A program made the translations under genes and the position numbers. A stretch of 64,000 nt of DNA from Thelephora terrestris (Eukaryota > Basidiomycota > Agaricomycetes > Thelephorales > Thelephoraceae), in assembly GCA_015956445.1 (NCBI GenBank), contig WIUZ02000024.1:1-64000 (forward strand). Reading direction: 5' to 3'. Positions 21,861-34,000 of this stretch are shown in pieces (the stretch's first letter is position 1; every line of letters starts with the position of its first letter). The notes under the pieces are model-generated. The model made no database searches and had not been told where the DNA came from. It was given only the letters and a program-made list of their open reading frames with translations.

Positions 21861-22947
21861 CACTGGGGGCAAGGGGGTACTTACCCAATGGGTACATTGT
21901 GAGTTCATTGTGAGTTTTGAAACTATTTGCCCAGTCGTTACCCACCAGGTACATGTTGGGTACTTTTTGAGAGATACCCATCAATTCGCCTGCATTTTAC
22001 CCACTGGGTACATGGTGGGTATTTTGTAAAAGTACCCACTCCAGAACCCAGTGGGTGATTTTTGAGCAAAACCCTGGGGTTCTTTCACAATTTACTTTCC
22101 AAAGTGCCCATCACAAACCTAAGCCACTCATTGAGAGTTCTTTCATAAAGTACCCACCAATCTGATCACAATGTACCCAGTGTGTTTTCTTCAAAGAACT
22201 CACAAAAAACTCACAATGTGGCTCAGTTTCATCACAAACTCTCAAAGAACCCATTGAGTATCCGGTTGAGTACATTGTGATTGGATTGGTGAGTACTTTA
22301 TGAAAGAGCTCTCAATGAGTGACTCAGGTTTGTGATGGGCACTTTGGAAAGTAAATTGTGAAAGAACCCCAGGGTTTTGCTCAAAAATCACCCACTGGGT
22401 TCTGGAGTGGGTACTTTTACAAAATACCCACCATGTACCCAGTGGGTAAAATGCAGGCGAATTGATGGGTATCTCTCAAAAAGTACCCAACATGTACCTG
22501 GTGGGTAACGACTGGGCAAATAGTTTCAAAACTCACAATGAACTCACAATGTACCCATTGGGTAAGTACCCCCTTGCCCCCAGTGTTACTCACTTGATCT
22601 AACATTCGGACGACCCGATCGGTCTGGGAGTTGGGGGAAACGGGTTCCACGTCATCGCGAGCTGGCTGGACGGACAGCCCGAGGACGGTAGCCACGTAGA
22701 TGGTGAGGGGAAGGGGTGAGAGGGGAAATGCAGTTGCAGCACGCGGAACCGAGATCAGCTTGATCGGGGGAATCCGAACCAATTGTGGCGTGGGGTGCCA
22801 TTCCCACGGTCGCGACGCTTTGCTGGGTACGGGAAACCACCCTGGGGACGGGCAGGAACGTTCCCTATGCAGAAATCTAAGGAGGGAACCCATCAGGGAA
22901 AGAGGCGCCTGGGATTCCCGCCTGATCGCGGGATGTGGTCGCGCCAT
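21688..22947 (-). CDS. Partial spliced gene, GA-rich locus, unknown product
   Basis: ATG at 22,947 follows a TATA-like ATATATATATAT run at about 23,028-23,040 on the opposite strand's upstream side. Exon 1 (to about 22,597) reads GSLLRFLHRERSCPSPGWFP and LTIYVATVLGLSVQPA and ends at a GTGAGT donor. The intron contains the CACTG MITE 21,861-22,585. It ends TCTCAG near 21,841 and opens exon 2 (FPLIRFPSNGHPLPKGDWDV), which runs to a GTAAGG donor near 21,688. Further exons may lie in the GA-rich sequence down to about 16.7 kb, where more donor-like sites occur (for example CACCTGTGAGTAAG near 17,890 minus strand). No family recognised; it may be a long non-coding transcript rather than a protein gene. 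Confidence 0.35.
21861..22585. mobile_element. CACTG fold-back MITE 2 (TSD TTA)
   Basis: Terminal CACTGGGGGCAAGGGGGTAC and its reverse complement, flanked by TTA at 21,858-21,860 and 22,586-22,588. Arms are long inverted copies with internal TACCCACTGGGTA words. Length (725 bp) is almost identical to MITE 1 but the interior differs. On the minus strand it sits about 7 bp after the GTGAGT donor of the exon ending near 22,597. Confidence 0.85.
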
Positions 22948-25189
22948 CACTAACGAAGTCCATATTTCACACGGTTGCTACTCGCGCTCGCGTTGGGAAG
23001 GGCGTTGAAGAACCAAGAAAAATATCAAATATATATATATATGGCCTACATGTCACTATTTATGGGGGGGGCAGTGGTCAGTTGTCGGTGAGCACAGAGG
23101 CTGACCTCAAACCATTAGCCCCATTTGGAAGGTGGGTCCCAGCCTGGCTGCCGGCTGCTACCAGTGGCCATCGTGCAAATGCCTACAACCAGTTCGTCGG
23201 CCAGAACAACACGACCATTTGCACCACTTATCAGGCTGAAGTTAACAAGCCTTACCACCACAGCTGGCCGCCCACTTCGAGAAGTTAACGGATCCCACCC
23301 TAGGCCGCGCGGAGGACTCCTTCTTCGCGTTCGGAGCTATCATCGTGGGTGGCGGAGTGGAGCAGCCCCCATACGTCTACCAGGGAGCGGCGTACATACA
23401 CCTGTACGGTCCAGAGCTGGACGCGAGCAGCAACCGCCCAACGCCACCGCCCCTACGCTGAGCCCTCGACACTTACGAAGACCTGTTCCCCAGTCGGTAC
23501 CACCTCGGTCCCGACCCCGTCCCTACTCTGGACATCCCTCGGAATATGCCGTTCCCGGACCAGTCGGTAGCCCGACCCTCTGGTAAAGTGAACCCACCGC
23601 CGTACGGTCCGCAAAAGATGACCGTTACCGATGGCCGTGGACGACCCGTATCGATGGCCGACGCGATTGTCAGATTGCGACGGATCGAGGAAGAGATGGA
23701 CTCAGAAGACAGCGCTGATGCCGACACCGGATCGATGGACCTAGAAGATAGTGACAGCGATGACATCAGTAGTAAGCGCAACATCTCGCTTCATGAACAA
23801 CAAAAAATTAATGAATACTCAGCTTCGGACGAGTCGTATGGACCCCTGCTTAGACGTCCCGGTACGCCCAACCCATGGAAGGGTAGATCGCGATCCGTAC
23901 CTAAGATTGCAGTTATGGACGACGAGATGACCGACCATGTTCCCCCTATCGCTAACAATCAGCCGAAGTCCGACGAATCCCCAAGGATGGGGTTTACTCA
24001 CGTCGATACCCCGTTCGACTCCCTTGACGGACTTCACCTCTGCCCCGGCTCCCCGATTATTCTAAACTATCCTGATGACTTCGAAGAAGACGACGAGTTG
24101 ACGGATGACATGCCATCGTACTCACCGCTCGCTAAGGACAGGAAGTCGTTAGCCGAGCCTGACAAGGAAGACGTCGCCAAGAAGGAAGCGCTGGACCGAG
24201 TCCATCAGAGTTTCGCGTGCCTAGAGCCATACTTGGATATCCTGCTAGCAGTAGTCCTTATCATAATTGTGTACAATTTACTGCCAGATCTCGTAAAATT
24301 GTAATACTTTAACTTGTAGCGATTACAATGCTCAATGGCATTGCAATGCTGCCTGTGGCAGTTGCAATACCAGCTGCTCGGTACTCCTGATTAGGCAGGA
24401 GCCGACAATGTGGTAGCACCGAGTGACTGGGTGTGCTTATATAAGTGAGTCATGTGATTTTTCCAAAAAGGAAATTTTGATGGCTTATATAAGCAGGTCA
24501 GGTGACTGAAAAAAGTGGGAGTTGCTGATGTAAGCAGATCATGTGACCGACCAAAAAAGGAAAATTTTGATGACTTACATAAGTGTTTCAAAATTGCTTT
24601 TGGAGGGATCTTTCCTAAAAAGGAAATTCCTTTTTAGGAAATATTTGATGGATTACCAGAAAAGGAAATTTTGATGGCTTACATAAGCAGCTCAAAAATG
24701 CTTTTCACAAAAATTACCGAAAAAGGACATTTCCTTTTTGGGAAAGAGTTTCCAAAAAAGGAAATTTTGATGGCTTACATGAGCAACTTAAAAATGATTT
24801 TGGCAAAGATTACCAAAAAAGGAAATTATATGCCAGAAAAATCGGAAAAATGCCAGAAAAATCTTAAAAAATACCGAAAAAATTCCCACAGGTCTAAAAA
24901 GTGCCCAAAATGGTAAATTACTCCCAGAAATATCCAGAAAATTGTTTTTCTGGCTGGAAAAATCATGAAAAATTCCAGAATATGGATAAATATTTTATAA
25001 AAATTATTTCAATTTTTTTGGTCCATTGAATAGCCCATAATTGCAATATTAATATATTTTTTGCCCAAAAAATTCATAAAAATCCCAAAAAAATAAACCA
25101 AAATAGGAAAATACAAATATATCCATAATATTCATTATATCATGAAGTACAGACCAGTTTGTGGTCATAAACTAGCCCTAAACCTAGTC

Positions 25190-25450
25190 CTGGACCTAAC
25201 CTAACCTAACCTAGCCTAACTCTAACCCTAACCTACACCTAAACCTACACCTAACCTAACCCAACCTAACCTAACTTAACCTAAACCTAACCTAAACCTA
25301 ACCTAACCTAACCTAACCTAACCCCAAACCTAACCTGCCCTATACCCAGCCTGCCCTAAACCTAACCTAGCACCAAACCTAAACCTAAACCTAAACCTAA
25401 ACCTAAACCTAAACCTACACCTAAACCTAACCTGCCCTAACCTAGTTCAG
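25190..25450 (+). repeat. Telomere-like CCTAAC/CCTAAA array, left arm
   Basis: Runs of CCTAAC and, at about 25,375-25,420, CCTAAACCTAAACCTAAACC. This is (TTAGG)n and (TTTAGG)n on the other strand, not the usual fungal TTAGGG. Followed at 25,455-25,490 by a TCTTA microsatellite. Mirrored in the right arm. Confidence 0.8.
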
Positions 25451-25458
25451 CCTTGTCT

Positions 25459-25489
<31 letters not shown>

Positions 25490-26462
25490 TCTTATCCTGT
25501 CTTACCTACCCTAGACCCAACCTAACCTGACATAGTCAACTTAGCCTGGTCCACCACAGATCACCCAACCTAACCTAAAGTGGTTCACCTGACCTAGACT
25601 GATGCAACTTGAGTTTATCTCTTCTAATCAGCTGTAATCTTATCTGGCCTTAATCCAAATACCGTAGCTAACCAACATCTAACCCAACTTCACCTGGCTC
25701 ACCAGCAAGTAACTGGGCTACAGGAACACACTGTGAGCTGCACTATCCCATATCCTGTATCCAACTGTCACTCAAACACAAGAACTGTGGTGGACCTATA
25801 AGTTAGTGGACCCATAAGCCCACAGGCCCACAAGTATAGGCTGCTCACTCAGTGGAGACATCTGTTATCCAACCTCACCCACGTACCACCCTCACCCTGT
25901 GTTCTGTGCCAGACTGCAACTTCACCACAGCTCAAGTTCAACCACCTGGCTGAACCTGCAAGTCAGGTTGATAGACTGTTGGTTATGGATCCATGGATTT
26001 AGCCAGGTGGTTGAACTTGAGCTGTGGTGAAGTTGCAGTCTGGCACAGAACACAGGGTGAGGGTGGTACGTGGGTGAGGTTGGATAACAGATGTCTCCAC
26101 TGAGTGAGCAGCCTATACTTGTGGGCCTGTGGGCTTATGGGTCCACTAACTTATAGGTCCACCACAGTTCTTGTGTTTGAGTGACAGTTGGATACAGGAT
26201 ATGGGATAGTGCAGCTCACAGTGTGTTCCTGTAGCCCAGTTACTTGCTGGTGAGCCAGGTGAAGTTGGGTTAGATGTTGGTTAGCTACGGTATTTGGATT
26301 AAGGCCAGATAAGATTACAGCTGATTAGAAGAGATAAACTCAAGTTGCATCAGTCTAGGTCAGGTGAACCACTTTAGGTTAGGTTGGGTGATCTGTGGTG
26401 GACCAGGCTAAGTTGACTATGTCAGGTTAGGTTGGGTCTAGGGTAGGTAAGACAGGATAAGA

Positions 26463-26493
<31 letters not shown>

Positions 26494-26509
26494 AGACAAG
26501 GCTGAACTA

Positions 26510-26765
26510 GGTTAGGGCAGGTTAGGTTTAGGTGTAGGTTTAGGTTTAGGTTTAGGTTTAGGTTTAGGTTTGGTGCTAGGTTAGGTTTAGGGCAGGCTGG
26601 GTATAGGGCAGGTTAGGTTTGGGGTTAGGTTAGGTTAGGTTAGGTTAGGTTTAGGTTAGGTTTAGGTTAAGTTAGGTTAGGTTGGGTTAGGTTAGGTGTA
26701 GGTTTAGGTGTAGGTTAGGGTTAGAGTTAGGCTAGGTTAGGTTAGGTTAGGTCCAGGACTAGGTT
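26510..26765 (-). repeat. Telomere-like array, right arm
   Basis: Reverse complement of the 25,190-25,450 array (TTAGGTTTAGG words), preceded by the matching GATAA microsatellite at about 26,456-26,492. Confidence 0.8.
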
Positions 26766-28865
26766 TAGGGCTAGTTTATGACCACAAACTGGTCTGTACT
26801 TCATGATATAATGAATATTATGGATATATTTGTATTTTCCTATTTTGGTTTATTTTTTTGGGATTTTTATGAATTTTTTGGGCAAAAAATATATTAATAT
26901 TGCAATTATGGGCTATTCAATGGACCAAAAAAATTGAAATAATTTTTATAAAATATTTATCCATATTCTGGAATTTTTCATGATTTTTCCAGCCAGAAAA
27001 ACAATTTTCTGGATATTTCTGGGAGTAATTTACCATTTTGGGCACTTTTTAGACCTGTGGGAATTTTTTCGGTATTTTTTAAGATTTTTCTGGCATTTTT
27101 CCGATTTTTCTGGCATATAATTTCCTTTTTTGGTAATCTTTGCCAAAATCATTTTTAAGTTGCTCATGTAAGCCATCAAAATTTCCTTTTTTGGAAACTC
27201 TTTCCCAAAAAGGAAATGTCCTTTTTCGGTAATTTTTGTGAAAAGCATTTTTGAGCTGCTTATGTAAGCCATCAAAATTTCCTTTTCTGGTAATCCATCA
27301 AATATTTCCTAAAAAGGAATTTCCTTTTTAGGAAAGATCCCTCCAAAAGCAATTTTGAAACACTTATGTAAGTCATCAAAATTTTCCTTTTTTGGTCGGT
27401 CACATGATCTGCTTACATCAGCAACTCCCACTTTTTTCAGTCACCTGACCTGCTTATATAAGCCATCAAAATTTCCTTTTTTGGAAAAATCACATGACTC
27501 ACTTATATAAGCACACCCAGTCACTCGGTGCTACCACATTGTCGGCTCCTGCCTAATCAGGAGTACCGAGCAGCTGGTATTGCAACTGCCACAGGCAGCA
27601 TTGCAATGCCATTGAGCATTGTAATCGCTACAAGTTAAAGTATTACAATTTTACGAGATCTGGCAGTAAATTGTACACAATTATGATAAGGACTACTGCT
27701 GCTAGAACATGGAGATCAAAGCGACGTCCAGGATTTCTTCGCTAAGTTGGGTCTACTCCAGATCGCCTACGATATCGGCGCCCAACGCCTCAAGGGGATC
27801 GAGCCAGATCGGGACTATTGGGTAAAAAGAATTACCGACGTCTTGGAGGAGCGTAGCACGGTGGATACGGGTGTGGTCGCAACTGACCTCCTTCAGTTGA
27901 GGGAGGCATGGCGAAGGGGACGAAGCTTTGGACAGGAAGAGGAGAAGAAGCGACAGGATGAGGAAAAGAAGCCGGAGGTAAAAAAGGAAGCAGTGGATAA
28001 GTCTGGAGCGACCCCGTACAAGACACGCGATTGGCTTTCCGATGTCAAGCACCATTTCCAGGACCACGACGAAAATATGAAGCAGGACGAGGAGTTTTAC
28101 GTACCAAAGAGTCCGGTCCCTGGAAACCGACCCCCTTACCTTTTGCCAATGCCACACGATCCGGAAGAATTTCGGGAGCTTCGTAAACGAGTATCCGACC
28201 TTGAGGAGGACTTCGGATCGACGTTGGACGGATTGAGGGCTAAGGTTAAGCGGATGGATGACCAGATCATGGAGGATGGGTGCCTACTTACGAATTTGCG
28301 GTGGAAGTTTAATGAGATGCGGCGTTGCGAGGCGCGGGAACGAGAATGTCAGGAGATGGCGTACAATACGGACGACCCCCGTGGCCTTCGGCGATTCCAC
28401 GCCCGCACGGTAATTGATGAGCGGCTGGCAGGCGCGAGGATGGATCTGACTCGGCTAAACGGTGAAATTAAGGTTGTGGAAAGAAGGATCGAAGCCACTC
28501 ACATTGACGCCGAGTCCATCAAGGCGAGGCTCGATAAGATGGTAACGTTGGCGCCTGACCTTGAAGGACTCGCGAAAATGGTCGAAGACAACCACCAGGC
28601 CTACGATCGGGAACTGAAGAGCCTTCGGGACAACGTCGATTCGGCCCTCCTTATCCTCGCCACCAGGGATAACGACTCGGATATCGCCGAACTCAAGCAA
28701 GATATGGCGACCTTCAAAAAATTCTACGGCCCAAAGACTCAGTTCGCTCTCGAAGAGCACGGACGTAATATCGCCACCCTCATGAGTTGCTTCCAGTATC
28801 TATCAACTTGTGTACTCGGCCTACGCTGCTGGCGCCCGGCAGGACAACCAAGCTTGCGCCACTGA

Positions 28866-31095
28866 GGCCTCCTCTCCTCCTCATGTCGATCCAGAAGCCA
28901 AGGCCGTTGAAGCACTTTGACGTACGTCCCTTTTCCCCACCGATTTATTGTCTACTCTCTGACGTTCAATCTACCGCACGTCCTCTCTAATCTATTCGCA
29001 CGTCCCATCCCATCAAAACGCCCCATCTCAATTCAGTCTAAGCGATCGGATTCTTAGAAGCCTTCGATCCGATCCCCGGTTCCTGACCCCATCTTTACGC
29101 GTACGTCGCTTATTGACTTAACTCTTTGAGCTCTTGACTTATTAGCGCCCTCTATCTCTTTCCCTCTCCCCTACGTCCCTCCGACCGTCCTCCCCTCTCT
29201 TTCGTCCGCGTTCTAGACGAACGTCCGGACCGCCTCTTGCTGGTCGACTGCAACGCCTCTGGTGCGTCTTCCGCTCGTTTGATCTGCCTGCTTGGCAACC
29301 TATTCTCTCGGCCTCCTGCCTTCAACGGACCTCAAACCCGCCCCGATCTCTACCTCAAACCTCCTCCCTGCCCTCCAAAAAACTCTCTTTTTCGACTCTA
29401 CACCTCTTTGTCAACGTCCTCCGACCCTCCGATTCCCCGTTTACGCCGCCGTTTGTCGCCCAACAGTACAACCCCCTCCCGCCTAATATCTCCCTCCCAG
29501 GTCTTCCTTCCCTCCTTTATCTCTCGTCTTCCTCTCTCTCCTTGTGTTCGCAACTGGTATCGTCTTACAGAGCAACGTAGGCCGGACAACCTCTCAGCTT
29601 TCGGAAAGGGTTCCGCGCAGTTGTTGCGATTCCGTTGAGTCCGCTGTCTCCTTCCTTTTCCGCCTCTTTTCTGCCTCTTTTTCTTTGTTTTCTTTTTCCC
29701 TTCTCCAAGCCCCCTCTTCTCGAATAGCCTATCCTATCCTAATCCCCTCTCCGCGTCCCGTCCTATAATTTTTTATTTTCTATCTCTCTGTTTCTTTTGA
29801 TACTTCTGCTTATCTTACCCCCCCCCCTAATTTCCGTGCCATCTCAGCCTCGTTTGTCCGCCCGCCCGTCCCTTCGCCCCAACACGAACGCGAACCCCTC
29901 AAACCTCTTCAGCGACGTCCAACCGTCGACCCTCTCCCTCAAAGTTTCTTGTCTGTGTGCAACGCCGCGCCCGCCACCACCACCCTCCTTGATCCCCTCG
30001 CTCACCCGGATCACCCGTTCTCGGGTCCACTCCCACCTCTGTTTTCTCTCTCCTTCCGTTCGACCTGCTATTCCGTCACCACCGCCGCCCGCTTTTCCCG
30101 CCACCGATCTCTCATGTAGGCCTCCTCCCCAACTCCTTTCCCTTGTTTGACGCCGGCCATCGTTTGGACGTTCGTCCTTCGTCGACGACCCCTTTTCCGT
30201 TCTCGTTACCCCCCTTAGTTCTCCCCTTTCGTCCGGCCTCCCTCTTTTGGTCCCGGCCCCTTTCCCTTCCTTACTCCGTATTCGATATACGTAGTTCGTT
30301 TTCACCTTTCCTCCCCACTCTTGTTCCGCGCTCATCTACTTGGTATTTCCGTATCTAGGTAGACTACCTCCCTCTTAGTCTACCTCCCGCGAACAGAGTT
30401 TCCGCCCCGTTTCCCGTATACCTCGTGTGATAAGCCTTCGGCTTCTCTGCCGCTCGTGTGTGTCCCAAGGTAATCAAATTTTTCTCCTTTTCAAGTGTCA
30501 GGCATTCCGGCACTCCGGTAATCTTCAGACCCTTTTACCCGGTCTCTCGCATATCCATCCCCTACCCCGTATTTTCATTTGACTTTCTGGCACCCGACTC
30601 GCCTCTAAAACGTTCCCCACGGTCGCGCTGTTTCCGACTTTTTCCCCTACTTCAAATCTTTTTTTAGTTCCCCGCGTTCGCCGTTCCACGCCCTCCCCGT
30701 ATTTTATTCTCTCCGGTCTCATTCTAATCTTTTTTCGCCTACGTCATTTGATTTTTTTTTTTCCTTTCTTTCTCTCTCCTGGTTTTCCAATCGGCTTTTC
30801 CCCTCTTTCCTTTTCTGTCTCCGTTTCTCACGACCGCTACCTCTTCGATCGTAGCTCAGTCTCCTTCATTTTTTTCGGCCCCTCTCGATCCCGTTTTTCC
30901 CCTACTCTTCCTCCGCCTTCTGCCTCCTCTAGCTATATTTTTAATTTTTAATTTTTTTTTTCTTTCTCTCCATCCCACCCGCCCCTTGCTTGAATTTTTT
31001 TTTTTTTTCCGGCTTTCCAAATTTTTTTTTTTTTTTTTCTGTTTGCTGTGGGTACCTGTAGGTACAGGTGAAATAAAAATCTTTATTTTCCCACC
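28866..31095 (+). other. 2.2 kb pyrimidine-rich spacer
   Basis: Strong C+T bias on the plus strand throughout (runs such as CCTTTCTTTCTCTCTCC near 30,763). T-homopolymer blocks of 10-16 lie at 30,945-31,040, just before the pol ATG. No convincing coding family; open frames are Pro/Ser/Leu-rich by composition. Ends with GGTACCTGTAGGTACAGG (a hairpin) and AATAAAAATCTTTATTTTCC immediately upstream of the pol start, so it could be leader or LTR-derived. Confidence 0.45.
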
Positions 31096-34000
31096 ATGTC
31101 CCACAGACCCGTTAAAACGATGAATAGGGCTAGGAAAGTTTGCGTACAACCCATCTCTCCCTCTGTTCCCCCTCACTCCGTCACCTCCTGCAGGCCTCAA
31201 TCGGACTCAGAATGGGATGTCCAATCTGAACAGAGCTGTTCTGACCAAGAATCTTGGAATGAACTACCCAGCTTAATGCATCAGTACGATAGCTCGGATT
31301 CTGAGGAAGATTGTGATACGCCTGCAACCCTTCAAAACCCCCCTTACGCAGTATTCAAGTATAGGAAGGTTCAGGACAGGGTAAAGCCTGTGGCAATGCC
31401 AATTCCTGAACATCAGAAGCCTCGACGTAGCTTCCCTCGAGACCCCCTCCTCAACCTCCCTAAGTTACCCTACCACCCCCCTACCTTTTCCCCTACTGAG
31501 AGTATTACATCTGAACGGATGAAAGAGCTTGATATTGATAACCATGAGGAGTTGTCAACTGAGGAACGTAAATTGTTGCAATATGTTTTGTGCCTCAATG
31601 AAAGGAGTATAGCCTTTGATGAGGACGAAAGAGGAACATTTCGTAATGATTACTTCTCTGATTACATCATTCCCACTATAGAGCATGAACCATGGACTGA
31701 GAAGAACATACCTTTAGGTCTAAGTCACAGGATGAAGTTCTACATCTCCTTAAAGAAAAGATCAAAGCTGGAGTCTATGAGAGAGCCCAAACAGCTTATA
31801 GATCCAGGTGGTTTTATGTTCTTAAGAAAGATGGTGGTTTAAGGTTAGTCCATGACCTTAGACGTCTTAATAGTGTAACAATCAGGGACTCAGCTGTTCC
31901 TCCTATCATTGAAGAATTTGTTGAAGCATATGCTGGACGTAGTATCTATACTGTATTGGATATGTATTGGGGCTTCCATGCCAGAGTCCTAGATGTCCAT
32001 AGTAGAGATCTTACTGCCTTCCAGACCCCTATAGGAGTTTTCCGACTTACGTCACTGCCAATGGGATACGTTAATGCCCCAGCAGAATTCCAGGATACTA
32101 TGATGTTCATCCTCCATGATGAAGTCCCAGACGTTGCAGGAGTCTTCATAGACGACATACCAATCAAGGGACCAGCTTCAAAGTACCTTGGACCAGATGG
32201 CAAGGAGGAAACCCTCAAAGAGAACCCAGGTATCAGAAGATACATATGGGAGCATATCGGCGATGTTCATAGAATTCTTCATAGAATCGGAGAAGCAGGT
32301 GGTACAATATTGGCCAAGAAGATGCAGCTCTGCCGTGCAGAAGTAGAAATAGTAGGTCATAAGTGCAGTGCTAAAGGAAGAGAGCCAGTAGATTGTTGTG
32401 CTCAGAAGGTTGAAAATTGGCCAGTACCTCGTAACCTCAAAGAGCTCAGAGGATTCTTAGGCTTATGTGGAACAGTCCGGATTTGGATTGAAGGTTTCAG
32501 CCTATTGGCTAAACCTTTGGTTGATCTAACCAGAAAAGACGTAGAATACTGTTGGAGCCCAGAACACCAAGAAACCTTTGAGAAGCTCAAGAAGCTAGTA
32601 TCAAGTGCACCAGCACTACGGTCAATAGATTACACTAGTGACAGGCCAGTCTACTTCTCTGTAGACACAAGTGTGCATGGTATAGGCATGGTTTTGTCCC
32701 AAGAAGATGAAGAAGGCCGCCGTACTCCAGCGAGATATGGATCCATCCCCTTCAGTGGGTATAGTGAACGCTACGGACAATCTAAGCTGGAACTCTATGG
32801 TTTGTATCGAGCCTTACACAAGTTCAGAGCCTACCTATACGGTGTAAAGAACCTCATTGTTGAAGTGGATGCCTTGAGCATAGGAGGAATGTTGAAGAAC
32901 CCAGATACGATTCCAGGAGCCCCTATGAATCGGTGGGTAAAAGCAATCCTACAGTTCACTTTCAAGTTAGTTCACACCCCTGTGCATAAGCACAAGGCCC
33001 CTGATGCTCTATCAAGAAGAAGACAAGCTAGTGATGAAGAAGATCTATCCCAGGAATCTGACCCAGAGGAATGGATAGATAACATTGCTCTAGCTGTTCA
33101 GGTTCATGATGAGCCCTCCCCTCCTTTACCAGTCATCACCTCCCCAGTTCAGTCAGACCCTGAACCCCTTGCTTACCCCCATTTGGAAGATGCCACCTTT
33201 TTGGATGACAGCATTAAAGCCTCTTACGCAGTAGCATCAGGCCATCAATATTCTGATGATGACCTCATTGCCATCCTACGGTTCCTGATTACCAAGAAAG
33301 TACCAGAATTCCGGTTTGCCAAGCACAGGAAGGCTTTCCTAAACAAAGCTAAACCATTCTATATGAAGAAAGCTCATATGTACAAGAAATGTTTAGGCTA
33401 TCCTTCCCAAGTCATGATGAACGAAGAAAGGAAATACTATGGGAAGCCCATGAGAACATAGGTCACCATGGAGTTTGGGCCGTAGAACAACTTCTAACCC
33501 TCCGGTACTTTTGGCCAGGAATGAGGAACCAGATCAAGGAACACGTACAGAGCTGTCATACTTGTCAACTCAGAAGTACCAAGAAGATGCATATTCCTGT
33601 CACAATTTCCCACCCGCCAAGTCTGTTCAGTAAGGTATACGTGGATGTAATGAGCATGCCCTTAGCCAGAGGCAAGCGTTGGTTGATTAATTGTAGAGAT
33701 GACCTGTCTGGTGTAACGGAATGCAAAGCAATAGCAAGAGACAAAGCCAAAGTCATGGCTAGGTTTTTCCTTAAGAAGATCATCCTACGTTATGGGATAG
33801 TCCAGGAAGTGGTCACAGATAACGGACTTTCTTTTGGAAAGGAATTCTCTGAGCTACTGACCAAATATGGAATACGTCACATCAAGATCTCTCCCTACAA
33901 TTCTCAAGCCAATGGACCAGTCGAACGTGGACACTACAACATCCGAGAAGCCTTAGTAAAGTTGTGCAAAGGAGACTTGTCCAAATGGCCTCTGTATGTT

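Larger units (their letters stand above)
24249..27698. mobile_element. Giant fold-back (palindromic) element 1
   Basis: A 3,450 bp inverted repeat. Arms are about 1.70 kb and nearly identical; the spacer is about 49 bp centred near 25,976. Ends are CAGTAGTCCTTATC.../...GATAAGGACTACTG, flanked by the 7-bp direct repeat CTGCTAG (24,242-24,248 and 27,699-27,705; the next base differs). Each arm has short TTTTTAGGAAA-type hairpins, AT-rich sequence, a telomere-like CCTAAC/CCTAAA array and a unique core. CA...TG ends with a 7/8-bp duplication suggest hAT-like or MULE-like mobilisation; no transposase is encoded. Transcription through it would give a very long hairpin RNA. Confidence 0.85.
23095..28865 (+). 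pseudogene. Large coiled-coil protein in gag position, split by a palindrome
   Basis: Frame pieces: ADLKPLAPFGRWVPAWLPAA (23,095 on), a frame change near 23,262, HFEKLTDPTLGRAEDSFFAF, a TGA at about 23,459-23,461, then an uninterrupted frame from 23,546 (MPFPDQSVARPSGKVNPPPY). Acidic Ser-rich segments follow to LEPYLDIL at 24,245. Removing the 24,249-27,698 insertion plus one copy of its duplication joins this in frame to LEHGDQSDVQDFFAKLGLLQ and on to 28,865. The second half is Lys/Glu-rich and coiled coil (KRVSDLEEDFGSTLDGLRAK, ARMDLTRLNGEIKVVERRIE). No zinc knuckle, protease or membrane segment is native. It lies upstream of a gypsy pol and may be its structural protein, but a 2.2 kb gap separates them, so this is inference. 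Confidence 0.5.

Noticed and set aside
24180-24304. C-terminal membrane helix in the gag-like protein (AVVLIIIVYNLL)
   Set aside because: Those residues are read from the inserted palindrome; the native frame continues as LEHGDQ.
24671-24916. Identical 81-residue ORFs at 24,671 (plus) and 27,030 (minus)
   Set aside because: They are mirror images within the palindrome, AT-rich hairpin sequence, not genes.
25190-25450. Chromosome end
   Set aside because: The telomere-like array is internal, mirrored within a fold-back, and not TTAGGG.
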